From Pyropia yezoensis (taxonomy: Eukaryota; Rhodophyta; Bangiophyceae; Bangiales; Bangiaceae), in the NCBI GenBank assembly GCA_009829735.1, contig CM020619.1, positions 30,034,063 through 30,098,062 on the forward strand: a stretch of DNA of 64,000 bases, given 5' to 3'. Of the stretch, positions 42,601 through 53,251 are shown one piece after another. The notes under the pieces were generated by a model. It made no database searches, was not told where the DNA came from, and saw only the letters and a list, made by a program, of their open reading frames with translations. The position numbers and the translations under genes are program-made. Position 1 is the first letter of the stretch; each line of letters opens with the position of its first letter.

Positions 42601-43431
42601 TGTAAGGTAAAACGCAGCGAAGCGCCGTCCGCGACCGCACACTCGTGCTCGCACGGTCCCTCGCTCGCCACCCTACGCCCACGCTCAACGCACGCGCGGT
42701 AAGACGGCGGATGACCTACTCAGTGTCGGTCGGTCGCGCGCAACAAGTGCGCGCGAAGAAGACGTCCGCGAAGAAGACGGGTGCGAAGGGGACGAGCTTG
42801 ACGTCGGTCGTTCTCGGGTTCTAGGATTCAAAGGTGTTTATGCTGATGGGCTTGAGTCCTCCCTCCGTTCTCCACCCTCGGTCGCAGGCACGCACGCTTT
42901 TATATTCTCTGGCACACCCCTCGGGTCGCTCACAGGGCCCTCGGCGTAGTCCCTCTTGTTTGCCACACCCGGTGGTCAGAAAACGCAGGTCAGCACGCGT
43001 CGCGGCACACCCCCCTCTCAGCAGGGTCGATCCGAGGGGGTGGGCTACTTGCAAGATCGTTCTTGCATACTATTGGTAAGCACGTTACACGCTCCCAAAC
43101 GCTGTCCCAGAGGCTGGAAACGGGATATGCGATACTATTGGCTCCCGTCGAGCTATGGCAATTCCAGCACCATTATTGGCCTTCCAAAATGGGCTCTCTG
43201 GAGGGGTCCCAGGGCCACTGTAAGCCACGCATCCTGCCACGTGTCAAAATATATTCGTGGAAGATCTTTGGGGGGATCAAGATTCATCCAGAAGACGTTC
43301 GAAGCTTTCGGAAGAATCTAGAATCCACAGGATGCGGTCCGAAGAAGATCACGGATCAAGTACGGATGTAGATAGCATGACATCAGTGGCTTGACGACCG
43401 AATTGGATCAAGTAAGTGTCGAACACTTACA
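42601..43431 (-). repeat. 3' LTR of element D
   Basis: 831 bp in reverse orientation, adjoining a polypurine tract (43433-43446) that reads AAGGGGGGGGAAG on the element strand. Confidence 0.93.
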
Positions 43432-43442
43432 CTTCCCCCCCC

Positions 43443-46260
43443 TTAAGACGCTCCCCGCTTGTGGAACGCCCGGAGTAGAGCAGGAGCATGGAGGTCTGCC
43501 TCCGAGATCCATTGGTTCTCCGTGTCATCGTAGCCTTTCCATGACACCAGATACTGCGTACGACCGCGTCGCTTGCGGGAGCGCAGGATCTTGTTGATTT
43601 CGTACTCCACAGTGCCGTCCGTCAGGGCTACCGATGGAGCCGGAACAGGGCCACGATCGAAGTTCTTGTCAGCCCTGTAAGGCGTCAGCAGGCTGGCGTG
43701 GAACGCATTGTGTACCTTGCGTTCCAGGACAGTGGTGGGCAGGTCTAGCCGGAAGGTCACCGGAGTAACAGCCTCCGTGATGCGGTAGGGTCCCGAGTAC
43801 TTGGGCATCAGCTTGCGCGCCCCTTGATATGACTCAGGCATCAGGTTCTTGGTGCTTAGTAGGACGTAGTCGCCGACCTTGAGGTCGCAGGCACGCCGAG
43901 ATCGATTGGCGTACGCAGCTCGGCAGGCATTCGCTTGACGGATCGCGTCCGCTGCCGTCTTGTGAGCCGCGCCGAGAGATGAAAGCCATTCCGCTGCAGC
44001 AGATACCTTGTCGTTCGTTCCCCGATTGAGGTCAAAGGGGACGGTCTTGGGGTTGAATCCGTACGCCAGATAAAACGGCGTGTGAGTCGTAACGGAATTC
44101 GTGGATTGGTTGTACGCCACTTCCACGTCCGTGAGAAGCAGGTCCCAGTTCGATTGATTGTGGTCGACAAAGCAGCGCAGCACTTCTTGGATCTTCTTGT
44201 TCATGATCTCCGTCTGTCCATCGGTCTGCGGGTGGTACGCTGACGAAGGGCGCAGTCGCACACCCATCTTATCCATCAGCGCCTTCCAGAACTTGGACAT
44301 GAAGAAAGGGTCTCGGTCGCTTATGATGCGTGCAGGTAGACCGAAGTTTCTATACACGTGGTCGTAGAACAGCTTGGCCACGTGGGGCGCCGAGGCACCG
44401 CTCTTGGTCGCTGCTAGGCGTATCATCTTCGACAGTCGGTCGACGACGACCAGCAGACCAGTGTGCCCTCGGGCAGTCTTGGGTAGTGGTGTGATGAAGT
44501 CCATAGAGACGCTTGACCATCGCTCCTTTGCTGGTTCTAGTGGTTTGAGGTGACCCAGAGGTGATTCCGTTCTGCTCTTATTGCGTTGGCAAGGATCACA
44601 TGTCTGCACGTATTCTTTGACGTCTTGTCTCAGCTTCTTCCAGTAGAACTTATCTACCAGGCTCTTGGTTGTCTTGCGAACTCTCATGTGCCCTTGGCTT
44701 GGCACATCGTGATGGTCGTGGAGTACAGCAAGTCGGTGAGTACCAGCGGGGATGCACGTGCGGTCACCTATGAGTAACAACCCCTTGTCTATACGGTAGG
44801 GCAACACCGTGTTCTCGTAGAGTTTGGAAAACTCGGGGTCCGCATGGTTCTCACTGTGGAGCGTAGCGAGCTTGTCTGGGTCCATCTCGTAGGTCATGAG
44901 GTTGTTAACTTGTAGCCCATTCTCGGGTTCCTTGGAAGTCCGTGATTCTCCAGGACTCCTTGGTTCTTGTTCATTCTCTGGTTCTTTGATTGTCCGTGGT
45001 TCTTTGGTTTTCCGTGGTTCTTTGATTTTCCGTGGTTCTTTGTTTTTCTCGGGTTTGATGGTTGTTCTCGGTAGCGCCTTGCGTAGTACGCGCTCCAAGA
45101 GTTCAGCGTTAGCCTCGGTTCGAGGTTCGACATTCTCGTCCTTCCTCGAGAGGGCATCCGCTACCACATTCTTTGGTCCAGGCACAGGCGTGATGCGGAA
45201 GTCGTATTGCTCCAGCGTCTCCAGCCAGCGCACTTGCCGATCATTCAGCTTGTCTTGGGTTCTCAGGTAGCGAAGGGATTCGTGGTCGGTATGAACGTCA
45301 AAAGATCGTCCATGCAGGTAACACCGCCAGCGTCTGATAGCCTGAACAATGGCCAACAGTTCCCTTTCTCGTATGGTGTACCGCTGTTCGTGAATGTTCA
45401 GTGTCTGCGAAAAGAAGGCCACTGGGCGACGTCCCATATCGATGTCCTGTTCTAGAACAGCCGCTATAGCGCAGCCACTGGCGTCCGTGGACACAATCAC
45501 GGGCAGGTCTGGGTCAAACGGCCGCAGCACAGGCGCACTCGCCACTCGCTCCTTGAGCGTGCGGAAAGAATCTTCATGCGCTCTTGTCCATGCAAATTCG
45601 ATGTTCCCAGTCAACTCCGTCAGTGGTTTAGCAATCTCCGCCATACCGCGTACAAATCGCCGGTAGAAGTTGACAAGGCCCAGGAAAGACTGCACATCCT
45701 TCTTGGTCCTAGGAGTAGGCCTCATCCGGATGGACTCGGTTTTCGTGCCTTCCATCTCAAAGCCATTCGGCGACACGACATGGCCGAAAAAATCGACGGA
45801 TGTACGACCAAACTCGCACTTAGACAGCTTTGCATACAGCTTGTGCTCTCGCAGCGTCGTAAGCACTTTTCGCAGATGAAACAGGTGCTTGTCTACATAA
45901 TTGCTGTATATCAGGATGTCGTCCAGGTAGGCGCAGACGAAGCGGTCGATGTATGGCCGGAAGACGTCGTTCATAAGATTCATGAACGCCGACGGGGCGT
46001 TGCACAAACCAAATGGTAACACGAGGAACTCGAACAGCCCATACCGAGTTCGAAAAGCCGTCAGTGGGATCGACTCGGGGTCCATCCGAATCTGGTGATA
46101 GCCAGACCGGAGATCCAGCGTCGAAAAGATCTTGGCGCTGCGAAGATTGTCAAAGATGTCGTCAATACGTGGCAGCGGGTAGCAGTTCTTGATTGTTTGC
46201 TTATTCAGTGCCCGGTAGTCAATGCAAAGACGGAATCCCCCATCTTACTTGACCGCAAAG
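43443..46260 (-). CDS. Reverse transcriptase to chromodomain of element D
   Basis: An open frame of 880 codons covers 43443-46085, with the RT start just beyond it. RT active site CAYLDDILIYS (about 45930); RNase H with IVSTDASGCAIAAVLEQ; a linker with KEPRK repeats (about 44925-45060); integrase zinc-binding region (HHDVPSQGHMRVR, then CDPCQRNKS); DDE core MDFITPLPKTARG, ISDRDPFF, QTDGQTEIMN; chromodomain YEINKILRSRKRRG, then YLVSWKGYDDTENQW. Typical chromovirus order. Confidence 0.92.
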
Positions 46261-46375
46261 AGTACCGGTGCACCCCATGGAGAAGTGCTTGCTTGTCTAA
46301 AGTCCTTATCCAGCAGGTCGCGAATCAGCCGGAGAAGTTCTTCGCACTCCGCTTCGGACAGACGATAGATACCCT

Positions 46376-47164
46376 TTATATCGGGTGCGGCAACGTCCAC
46401 GAGATCGATCTTGAACCGCTGCTTCTTTCAGGAGGTAGACCTTTCAGTAGGTCGTCGGGGAAGACATCTTTGAACTCGAGTATCAGCTTCTTCATTCTTG
46501 GGTCTTCAGTCGAGTGTCGAACGTCCGTGAAGTTAATCTCCAACGCAGCAGACACCTCGTTGGGTCTCAGAAAGATAGCAAAGGTAGGTTGGCCCCGCTT
46601 GAGAATCTTGGCCAGCTTCTGCTTGCTTATCAGCGTCTTCGACTTGTCCAGGGTAGCACAAATGGATAAAGGTTTGCCATCTTTCCGGAACGTCACCATA
46701 TTCTTGCGGTAGTTCTTCTGCACGTCGAAGTCTTCGTGCAATTTCTTGCCCAGAATGATGTCATATTCAGTCGGCGGGCACACGGCCAAGCGCAGGTTTT
46801 CTTGGTACCGGCCGACTTTCAGCCTCACAGGTGTCGCGGTGGATGTCAACGGGTGAAGCTTCCCATCAGGCATCCGCGCATTTTCAGTTGATGCAATGGT
46901 CTTGATCTTCAGCCGCTCAATCAGCTTCGTTGATGCAAAATTAATCATCGCGCAGTCGTCGAACAGGATCTTAGCGCGCTCCCCATTCACGGTCCCCATT
47001 GCACTTAGCAGACCGAGATGAGGCCGCTGAAAGGCCAAATCCGGAACTGGAGCGGGATGCGTATCCGCAATCGGATCCTGCTTCAGTTCCGCCTCGCTTT
47101 CGGGCAGCTCCGAGCGAGGTGGCCCTTCTCCCGGCAGCGCAGACAAAGTCCGTCGCGCATGCAT
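46376..47164 (-). CDS. Protease region of element D
   Basis: Contains a retropepsin-like segment (ILFDDCAMINFASTKLIERL, then YDIILGKKLHEDFDV) followed by a linker to reverse transcriptase with EFKDVFPDDL. Confidence 0.72.
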   Translation of the reverse strand: MHARRTLSALPGEGPPRSELPESEAELKQDPIADTHPAPVPDLAFQRPHLGLLSAMGTVNGERAKILFDDCAMINFASTKLIERLKIKTIASTENARMPDGKLHPLTSTATPVRLKVGRYQENLRLAVCPPTEYDIILGKKLHEDFDVQKNYRKNMVTFRKDGKPLSICATLDKSKTLISKQKLAKILKRGQPTFAIFLRPNEVSAALEINFTDVRHSTEDPRMKKLILEFKDVFPDDLLKGLPPERSSGSRSISWTLPHPI

Positions 47165-48022
47165 CTCTTTCGCTCCTCGGGGGTCAGACGCGTCACTTGC
47201 ACAGCAGAGATATCCATCGGAGTCGACTCGGCCTTCGATACTGCTGCCTGGTACGCGTTGCTTTGAGCGCTGCTACGATAGCTTCCGCGTTTCGCCGCTT
47301 CGACCTTCAGCGCATCCAGCATGAGAGTCTCCACAGATTCGTACTGCTTGGTGCACAGTATTTCCCAGATGTACGACTTGAGTCCACGGCTGTACCGCTT
47401 GCGTCGCCGTCAGCTGCTCCTTCAGTCTCGCCGTGTCGGCCAATAGGCTATGGACATAAGAAGTAATTTGAGTCCATAACTTAGGCGTCACAGTTGCAGA
47501 GCCTCCACCGCCGGCGGTACCGGACTCCATGGCTTTGGCCTGCTTATTTACTGTCTTGATGTGGGAAAGGCCGCGCAGGTGGCGATAGTAGTGGGCGTCA
47601 CTCTCAAACTCGCGCTTGCAGTCCACACAATAAGGGAGACGAGGAGGGCTGACCTTGTTCTTGTGCCGGCGAGAGGCGCGGTGGTCACGCCAGTTGGATT
47701 GGCCGTAACAGGTCACTTGACAGTAGCCGCACTTGAACTTGGGCTTCGCGATCCGTCCACTCGGGCCACGGCTCTCCACACGAATGGCGCGTCGTTCAAC
47801 GGTTCGAGCGGTACGAGGCTTGATCGTGCCCACTTGGTGCGGTGCCGCCTTTTCTTGGTCCGAGGCAGGGCGACGAGGAAGAGGCGGAAGAAGTAGGCGA
47901 CGTCCAGCCTCCGCGTCTGCTACACGGGGGGGTTCAGAGCGGGTCCCCTCCCCGGTCTTGGTATTCTTGTTCTCAGGTTCCACTGGTGATTGGGTAAGAA
48001 CAGTAACGAGATAAGCACACAA
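47083..48022 (-). other. Gag region of D with two U1-type C2H2 fingers and a CCHC knuckle
   Basis: The basic N-terminal half carries CGYCQVTCYGQSNWRDHRAS, completed by RRH, and CVDCKREFESDAHYYRHLRG, completed by LSH. Both have CX2CX12HX5H spacing, like U1C/matrin-type fingers that bind RNA. Downstream lies a retroviral-type CCHC knuckle (CLRCREKGHLARSC). The fingers are where a Gag N-terminus should be; no typical capsid region was recognised in this copy. Confidence 0.65.
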
Positions 48023-48620
48023 GCACCCTTGCTGTGTCAGATCAACGCTCCGGCTCCTCGCGTCCCAGAGGAGACTGCCTTGATCCAGTTACGGGCACAC
48101 GGCCACTGGACCAAGGGAGGCTGCTCTGAAGCGCTACGACCAGACTTGCTGTGCACTCAGTTGTAAGGGAAGGCCACTGGAGTGGGAGCTTACCAAGGCT
48201 TAGCCCGGGAAGGTCAACAGTCCAGTCACCTGCGGCCCTGTGGGGGACTGACCCGGTCCAGTAAGGGAGCACGAACCTCCCGGACCGAGCAAGCCTGCAC
48301 AGAGGCGCGTCGCAGAGGAGTCCAACCGTCAACCCACAGTAGTTACCCGCCCCGCGCGCGCGCGATGGTGCGCCCCGTTGGAACCGAACCGACCCCCCCA
48401 ACCAGCAGCACGCGGCAAACTGGGGTGACGGGACGAAGGGAGCCCCGTGAGGGAAGACCCCACCCCGAATGGCACGATGGCCTGGTGGTAGAAGGCCAAC
48501 CCGAACACAGTGGGGCCCCGCGACAGACCCGGGGAGAGGCCGGCGAGCCCGAAGGCTGCCTTACCGCGCAAAAGCGCTCGGTATCGGGGGCGCACGCACG
48601 CACGCACGCAGGGTAGCAAA

Positions 48621-48636
48621 CTATCTGAAGCTACCA
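48621..48636 (-). other. tRNA primer-binding site, element D
   Basis: On the minus strand TGGTAGCTTCAGATAG, two bases inside the 5' LTR. It differs from the A-C site; the tRNA is not identified. Confidence 0.7.
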
Positions 48637-48638
48637 AA

Positions 48639-49469
48639 TATAAGGTGAAGCGCAGCGAAGCGCCGTCCGCGACCGCACACTCGTGCTCGCACGGTCCCTC
48701 GCTCGCCACCCTACGCCCACGCTCAACGCACGCGCGGTAAGACGGCGGATGACCTACTCAGTGTCGGTCGGTCGCGCGCAACAAGTGCGCGCGAAGAAGA
48801 CGTCCGCGAAGAAGACGGGTGCGAAGGGGACGAGCTTGACGTCGGTCGTTCTCGGGTTCTAGGATTCAAATGTGTTTATGTCGATGGGCTTGAGTCCTCC
48901 CTCCGTTCTCCACCCTCGGTCGCAGGCACGCACGCTTTTATACCCTTTGGCACACCCCTCGGGTCGCTCACAGGGCCCTCGGCGTAGTCCCTCTTGTTTG
49001 CCACACCAGGTGGTCCGAAAACGCAGGTCAGCACTCGTCGCGGCACACCCCACTCTCAGAAGGGTCAATCCGAGGGGGTGGGCTACTTGCAAGATCGTTC
49101 TTGCATACTATTGGTAAGCACGTTACACGCTCCCAAACGCTGTCCCAGAGGCTGGAAACGGGATATGCGATACTATTGGCTCCCGTCGAGCTATGGCAAT
49201 TCCAGCACCATTATTGGCCTTCCAAAATGGGCTCTCTGGAGGGGTCCCAGGGCCACTGTAAGCCACGCATCCTGCCACGTGTCAAAATGTATTCGTGGAA
49301 GATCTTTGGGGGGATCAAGATTCATCCGGAAGACGTTCGAAGCTTTCGGAAGAATCTAGAATCCACAGGATGCGGTCCGAAGAAGATCACGGATCAAGTA
49401 CGGATGTAGTTAGCATGACATCAGTGGCTTGACGACCGAATTGGATCAAGTAAGGGTCGACCCCTTACA
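48639..49469 (-). repeat. 5' LTR of element D
   Basis: 831 bp in reverse orientation, same length as its partner and about 2.5 percent different. Confidence 0.93.
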
Positions 49470-50400
49470 CCCGGACAGTACACTGTCGGACAATGGACCG
49501 CAATTTGCGTCCGTACTGTTTCAGGGAGTGCTGGATAAGTTGGGGGTTAAGGCAAACTATGCCACCCCCTACCACCCACAAACTAATGGGCAGGTGGAGC
49601 GCTTTAACAAAACTATTGTTTGGCAGCTGCGCCACCATGTGAGTGAGCACGTGAAAACGTGGGACCAACACATTTCTATTCTTACTACTGCCTACAATTC
49701 ACAGGTTCACTCATCTACCGGAGAAGTACCCCTCGCTTTTGTGACCCCCCGTCGCGTGCGGTCTATCGCCGTGCGGCGGCCGCTCCCAACTAGGGAGGGT
49801 GGTGGCAGTACGCCTACTCCTACTGAGAGTAAGGCAGAGCTCGCTGCTAGGCTTGAAAAACTCATCCCTAAAGTCAGGGCTGAGATGGACAAAGCGCAAA
49901 GGCGCTACAAGCGTACTTTTAACAAAAAGGTGCGCAATGTTAAGCATGTCCCCGAGCAGGGTGACTGGGTACTGGTTCACTCACACACCCCAACTGGGGG
50001 TAAGTTGGTCTTCCAGACGAAGGGGCCGTACCAGGTCCTTCGTACTGATGGGCGGCGCTTCACCATCGAAAGTGACGATGGGGTCCGCACCGTAAACGGA
50101 CAGGACGTGGTCAAAGTTGCACCACCGCCTGCAGGCGACCCAGCTTGGGCGCGGGCGCTGGAAGCGTGGCGCCTGCCCTCGCTGCCTGCGGCCAAACAGG
50201 GCCCGCAGGAGTACGTGTTCGATAAGTTCATCGACCACGGATGGGATGAGGACACTAACCGCCTCATGTTGAGGGTGCGTTGGTTCGGCTATAGGGCCAA
50301 GGATGATACGTGGGAGTATGTGGAGGACCTTCCCGCTGAGAAGGTCCGGACATACTGTGCCCGGAATGATATAGACCCTAACAGCCCCCCCTCAACGTGA
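49470..50400 (+). other. B'' integrase end and chromodomain
   Basis: After the second CCCGG the integrase resumes (TLSDNGPQFAS, QTNGQVERFN) and ends in a GPY-like region (KGPYQVLRTDGRRF) and a chromodomain (RVRWFGYRAKDDTWEYVEDL). Nearly the same as B' at 24000-24900. Confidence 0.88.
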
Positions 50401-50511
50401 GGGAAGGCCGAGTAACAATGCCAAGAGAGTGCTTCAAGTCGAAGTGGTACGCAGAGTGGCTTTTAACTACAGCCCTAACCCTCACACTCTCACAGCAAAG
50501 GCAGCTGCCAA

Positions 50512-52445
50512 CTAGGCATGCATGCTAGACTCTCCAACCCCACGGCCCTCGCCCTCACGTGGAGGCGAGCGGCGAGACCCACGGCAATAACGCTCCCCAC
50601 CAGTCGGCGGGGCCGGCGGCTCCAAGTAGGAACCGTCGCGCCCCTCACGGTCGCGCAAGTGGCGACGACCGCGGCTGCCCTTCTGTTTAGTCTTGCGCGC
50701 AAGTTGGCGACGCAGACGCCGGACCGACTCCGACTCTGACGGAGTCGAGGACTCCGAGACGGAGTAAGACAACTCGTCTTCCGACACGGAGGGAGAGCGC
50801 CGCGAGTGTCGGCGACGACGGCGAGGAGGCGAGTATGCCCGGCTCGCGCGACGTTTGCCACGCCCAAGTGGGGCTGGCTGGGGCATCATAGCCCCGATGC
50901 GAGCCAACTAGGCCGTCATAAACTCCGCCACCGACTCGCAGCTCGCGGTCGCCACTGCAGTACGAACGCGCTCCTCAAGTTGAGGAGTCTCGGAAGTTTG
51001 AAGGGTTGCGGTCGACGCGGCCAACCAGGAAATGGTGCGCACCAACGTGGTGATCATCATCTCTGAGGTCAGAGGCGTGGCCGGTATCACCAACTTGGGG
51101 TAAACCGTCAGAAGAGTGGCCCCCAAGTTGGGGGACACCGGGGTGGACGACTCAACGGCCACGCTTATCGGGATGTCCCCGTGCGGCTGGTAGGGGACGG
51201 GAGGAAGCGGAGGGGCACGCCGAGGTGGCGGTGCCCGAGTGTAACTGCGACCCCGACTCGGGGCCTTCGCAGTGGGTTGAGTCATATAGTCATCGTGAGA
51301 GGGCACGGCCATCACTATGGCCTTGTCCGGGGGCGGCGCAGTGTGGCGATCCACCCCCGGGGCATACGGGTAGTCCCCGATGCCCAGCCCCTCTTGTAGT
51401 ACCACACCGCCGTCGTGAAGTTCACGAGCGACCCATACGAACTGGCGATGTGCGCCATCGTCCTTGGGCCCGCTGGTGGGGCGGCGCAACTTGTGCTGGA
51501 TGCTCTCCCACTCGATGAACTTGTGGAGGCGGAGCATCTCCTTAAGTAGAGTGAGTTGTCCTGATGAGCACCCCTCAGCAACTAGCTGAGGGGTGAGCTG
51601 ATCCAAACCTTGGAAAAGCCGGAGGGGAAGATGCCAGAGCATACCCCGCCGCTGGACACAAGACACCCAGGTCGACATGACCTCGAGGAGCCACTGGGTT
51701 GCCAACATGGCCCACACCAGGTGATCCGGGCTAGCCGTCAACATGACGGAGCCGAAGTGGTCGAGCAACCGTGGTAGCAACGCAGGGAACCCGTAGGGGA
51801 CCTCAACTTGAGGCCACCACTCGGGCTTCTTCGGATAGTACTGCTCCTTACTTGCAGCAGACTGCTGAGGAAACTCAAGTTGAGCCGAGGTCACCAAGTA
51901 GGGACCTCGCCGGAAGTCCTTCTCCATCCGCACATCAAAGTGATGAGTGTGCGGATCGGCCACGTGAAGGTACGGGGGGCGAGTTGCCACCGCGTCCCAA
52001 GTAAAGGTCGGCAAGTCGCCGGGACCTGGGATAGCTCCCCCGCGGTCCACCATGGCCTTGGCCCGCTGTACGTCTTCGACTTCCTCATCGTCCAGGAAGG
52101 CAAACTGGTCCGTCCTGAAGCCGGCAGGGAACCCGACCCTACAGGGATACTTCTCCCGTAGGCGGTCCCATACCCGACTTATCGCTGTGCCAAGTCGGCC
52201 ACAGCGAAGAACCGTCAACCCCTCCTCATATAGAGGCCAAGCGGGGTAAAACCACCGCCCCAAGGCCTCCCGTGGGATGACGCGGCCTGCCTCCGGGGGA
52301 GATCCCGCCGCCCGCCCAAAGCCGGGTGACGCGGAAGTCCCATCCCCCGGAGCGAGCGCGGAGCCCTCCCGGCGGGCGCTACACCGTAGGAGGTGTCCTC
52401 CATACGTTCATCAAGAGAGTCCGTTTCCACCCCCGGGGTCACCAT
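50512..52445 (-). other. Antisense reading frames of element B''
   Basis: Same position, order and strand relation as the antisense frames of B'. Amino-acid differences between the two copies are scattered and mostly conservative over more than 400 comparable residues. This copy is not fully open. Confidence 0.65.
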
Positions 52446-52782
52446 GGCTCTCCCAAAGTTAGGGAGAGACGCCCTGGCTGCAGCGGCTCAAGACACGCCT
52501 CGAGTTGAGGGGGGCTCGGATCGTGGGTAGATGGGTGGCCTCCCCAGCGTGGGGCGGCCCAGAGAAGGTTAAGGGGATGTGTTGGTGGTGGTGAAGTGAG
52601 AACCGAGGAGAGCAAGCTGCCGTGTCGGCAAGCTTGAGAAGAGGAGCGGTCAACGTGACCGCCTCCACGTCCACGTTACGTACTCGAGGGGGGACAGCAA
52701 GTCGCGCCCCCAACGCCGAGACATGCGTTTACGCGCCCCCTCACATGGCCGACCGGGTCTGTCGGAACTGAGGAGAGGGGAG

Positions 52783-53251
52783 TGTGGCAATATTGACCCC
52801 CAGGTAGGGGGGCAACACGTGCCATGCAAGGGGCGGCAGGCCACTAGCCTGACCCGTTCCTTGCCCTGCATTTGGGTCCATATTCCCTAAGTTTGGGATA
52901 GTTAGCTTAGTAGTAAATCCAACTTGGATTTGAGGGTTTTCTGCATTTATCGTCTTGAATTTTCGTGTGGCCTGGTGGGCAGGTGCTGGGGTGGGAGATT
53001 CTGAGTGGCGACATTCTGAGGGGACCCTGGGGAGATAAGGGGTGGGACAGCGGGGCTTGGCCTTGCTTCCCCGTCCCGACCAAGAAACTGTTGGACCACA
53101 CACCATCTTCTTGTTCGTCAGTGGGGGGATTGCCCCACAACAGGGATAGAGTGTGTGCGACTTGCACTTCTTCCGGTTCCCCCGACACTGGAGGCAGCCC
53201 TTGTGCACCGCCCCAACTTGGGTGTCGCGTGTGCGAGAGGTTTTTGCCACA
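52783..53251 (+). repeat. 3' LTR of element B''
   Basis: 469 bp, TGTGGCA...TGCCACA, preceded by the polypurine tract GAGGAGAGGGGAG (52770-52782). Confidence 0.92.

Larger units (their letters stand above)
42601..49469 (-). mobile_element. Ty3/gypsy chromovirus D, nested in B''
   Basis: 6,869 bp with 831-bp LTRs at 42601-43431 and 48639-49469 (TGTAAG...CTTACA). Minus-strand parts: primer site 48621-48636, leader, gag about 47083-48022, protease 46376-47164, RT to chromodomain 43443-46260, polypurine tract 43433-43446. The duplication CCCGG (42596-42600 and 49470-49474) places it in the integrase of B''. LTRs differ at about 21 of 831 positions. It differs from A-C in pol sequence, primer and lack of antisense frames. 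Broken, with about three breaks; no typical capsid region was recognised. Confidence 0.93.
17759..53251 (+). mobile_element. Ty3/gypsy chromovirus B'' (holds nested B', C and D)
   Basis: Parts on the plus strand: 5' LTR 17759-18227, primer site, gag 18347-20293, protease region 20290-21137 continuing at 41362, reverse transcriptase remnant and integrase 41362-42600, integrase end and chromodomain 49470-50400, antisense frames 50512-52445, polypurine tract and 3' LTR 52783-53251. B' is inserted at 21137/41362 and D at 42600/49470, both with target duplications. It is broken, with roughly three to four breaks besides the nested insertions. The two LTRs differ at about 27 of 469 positions by hand count, making it the oldest of the dated insertions. 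No target duplication surrounds it (GTTAT left, GGGGC right). Confidence 0.88.
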
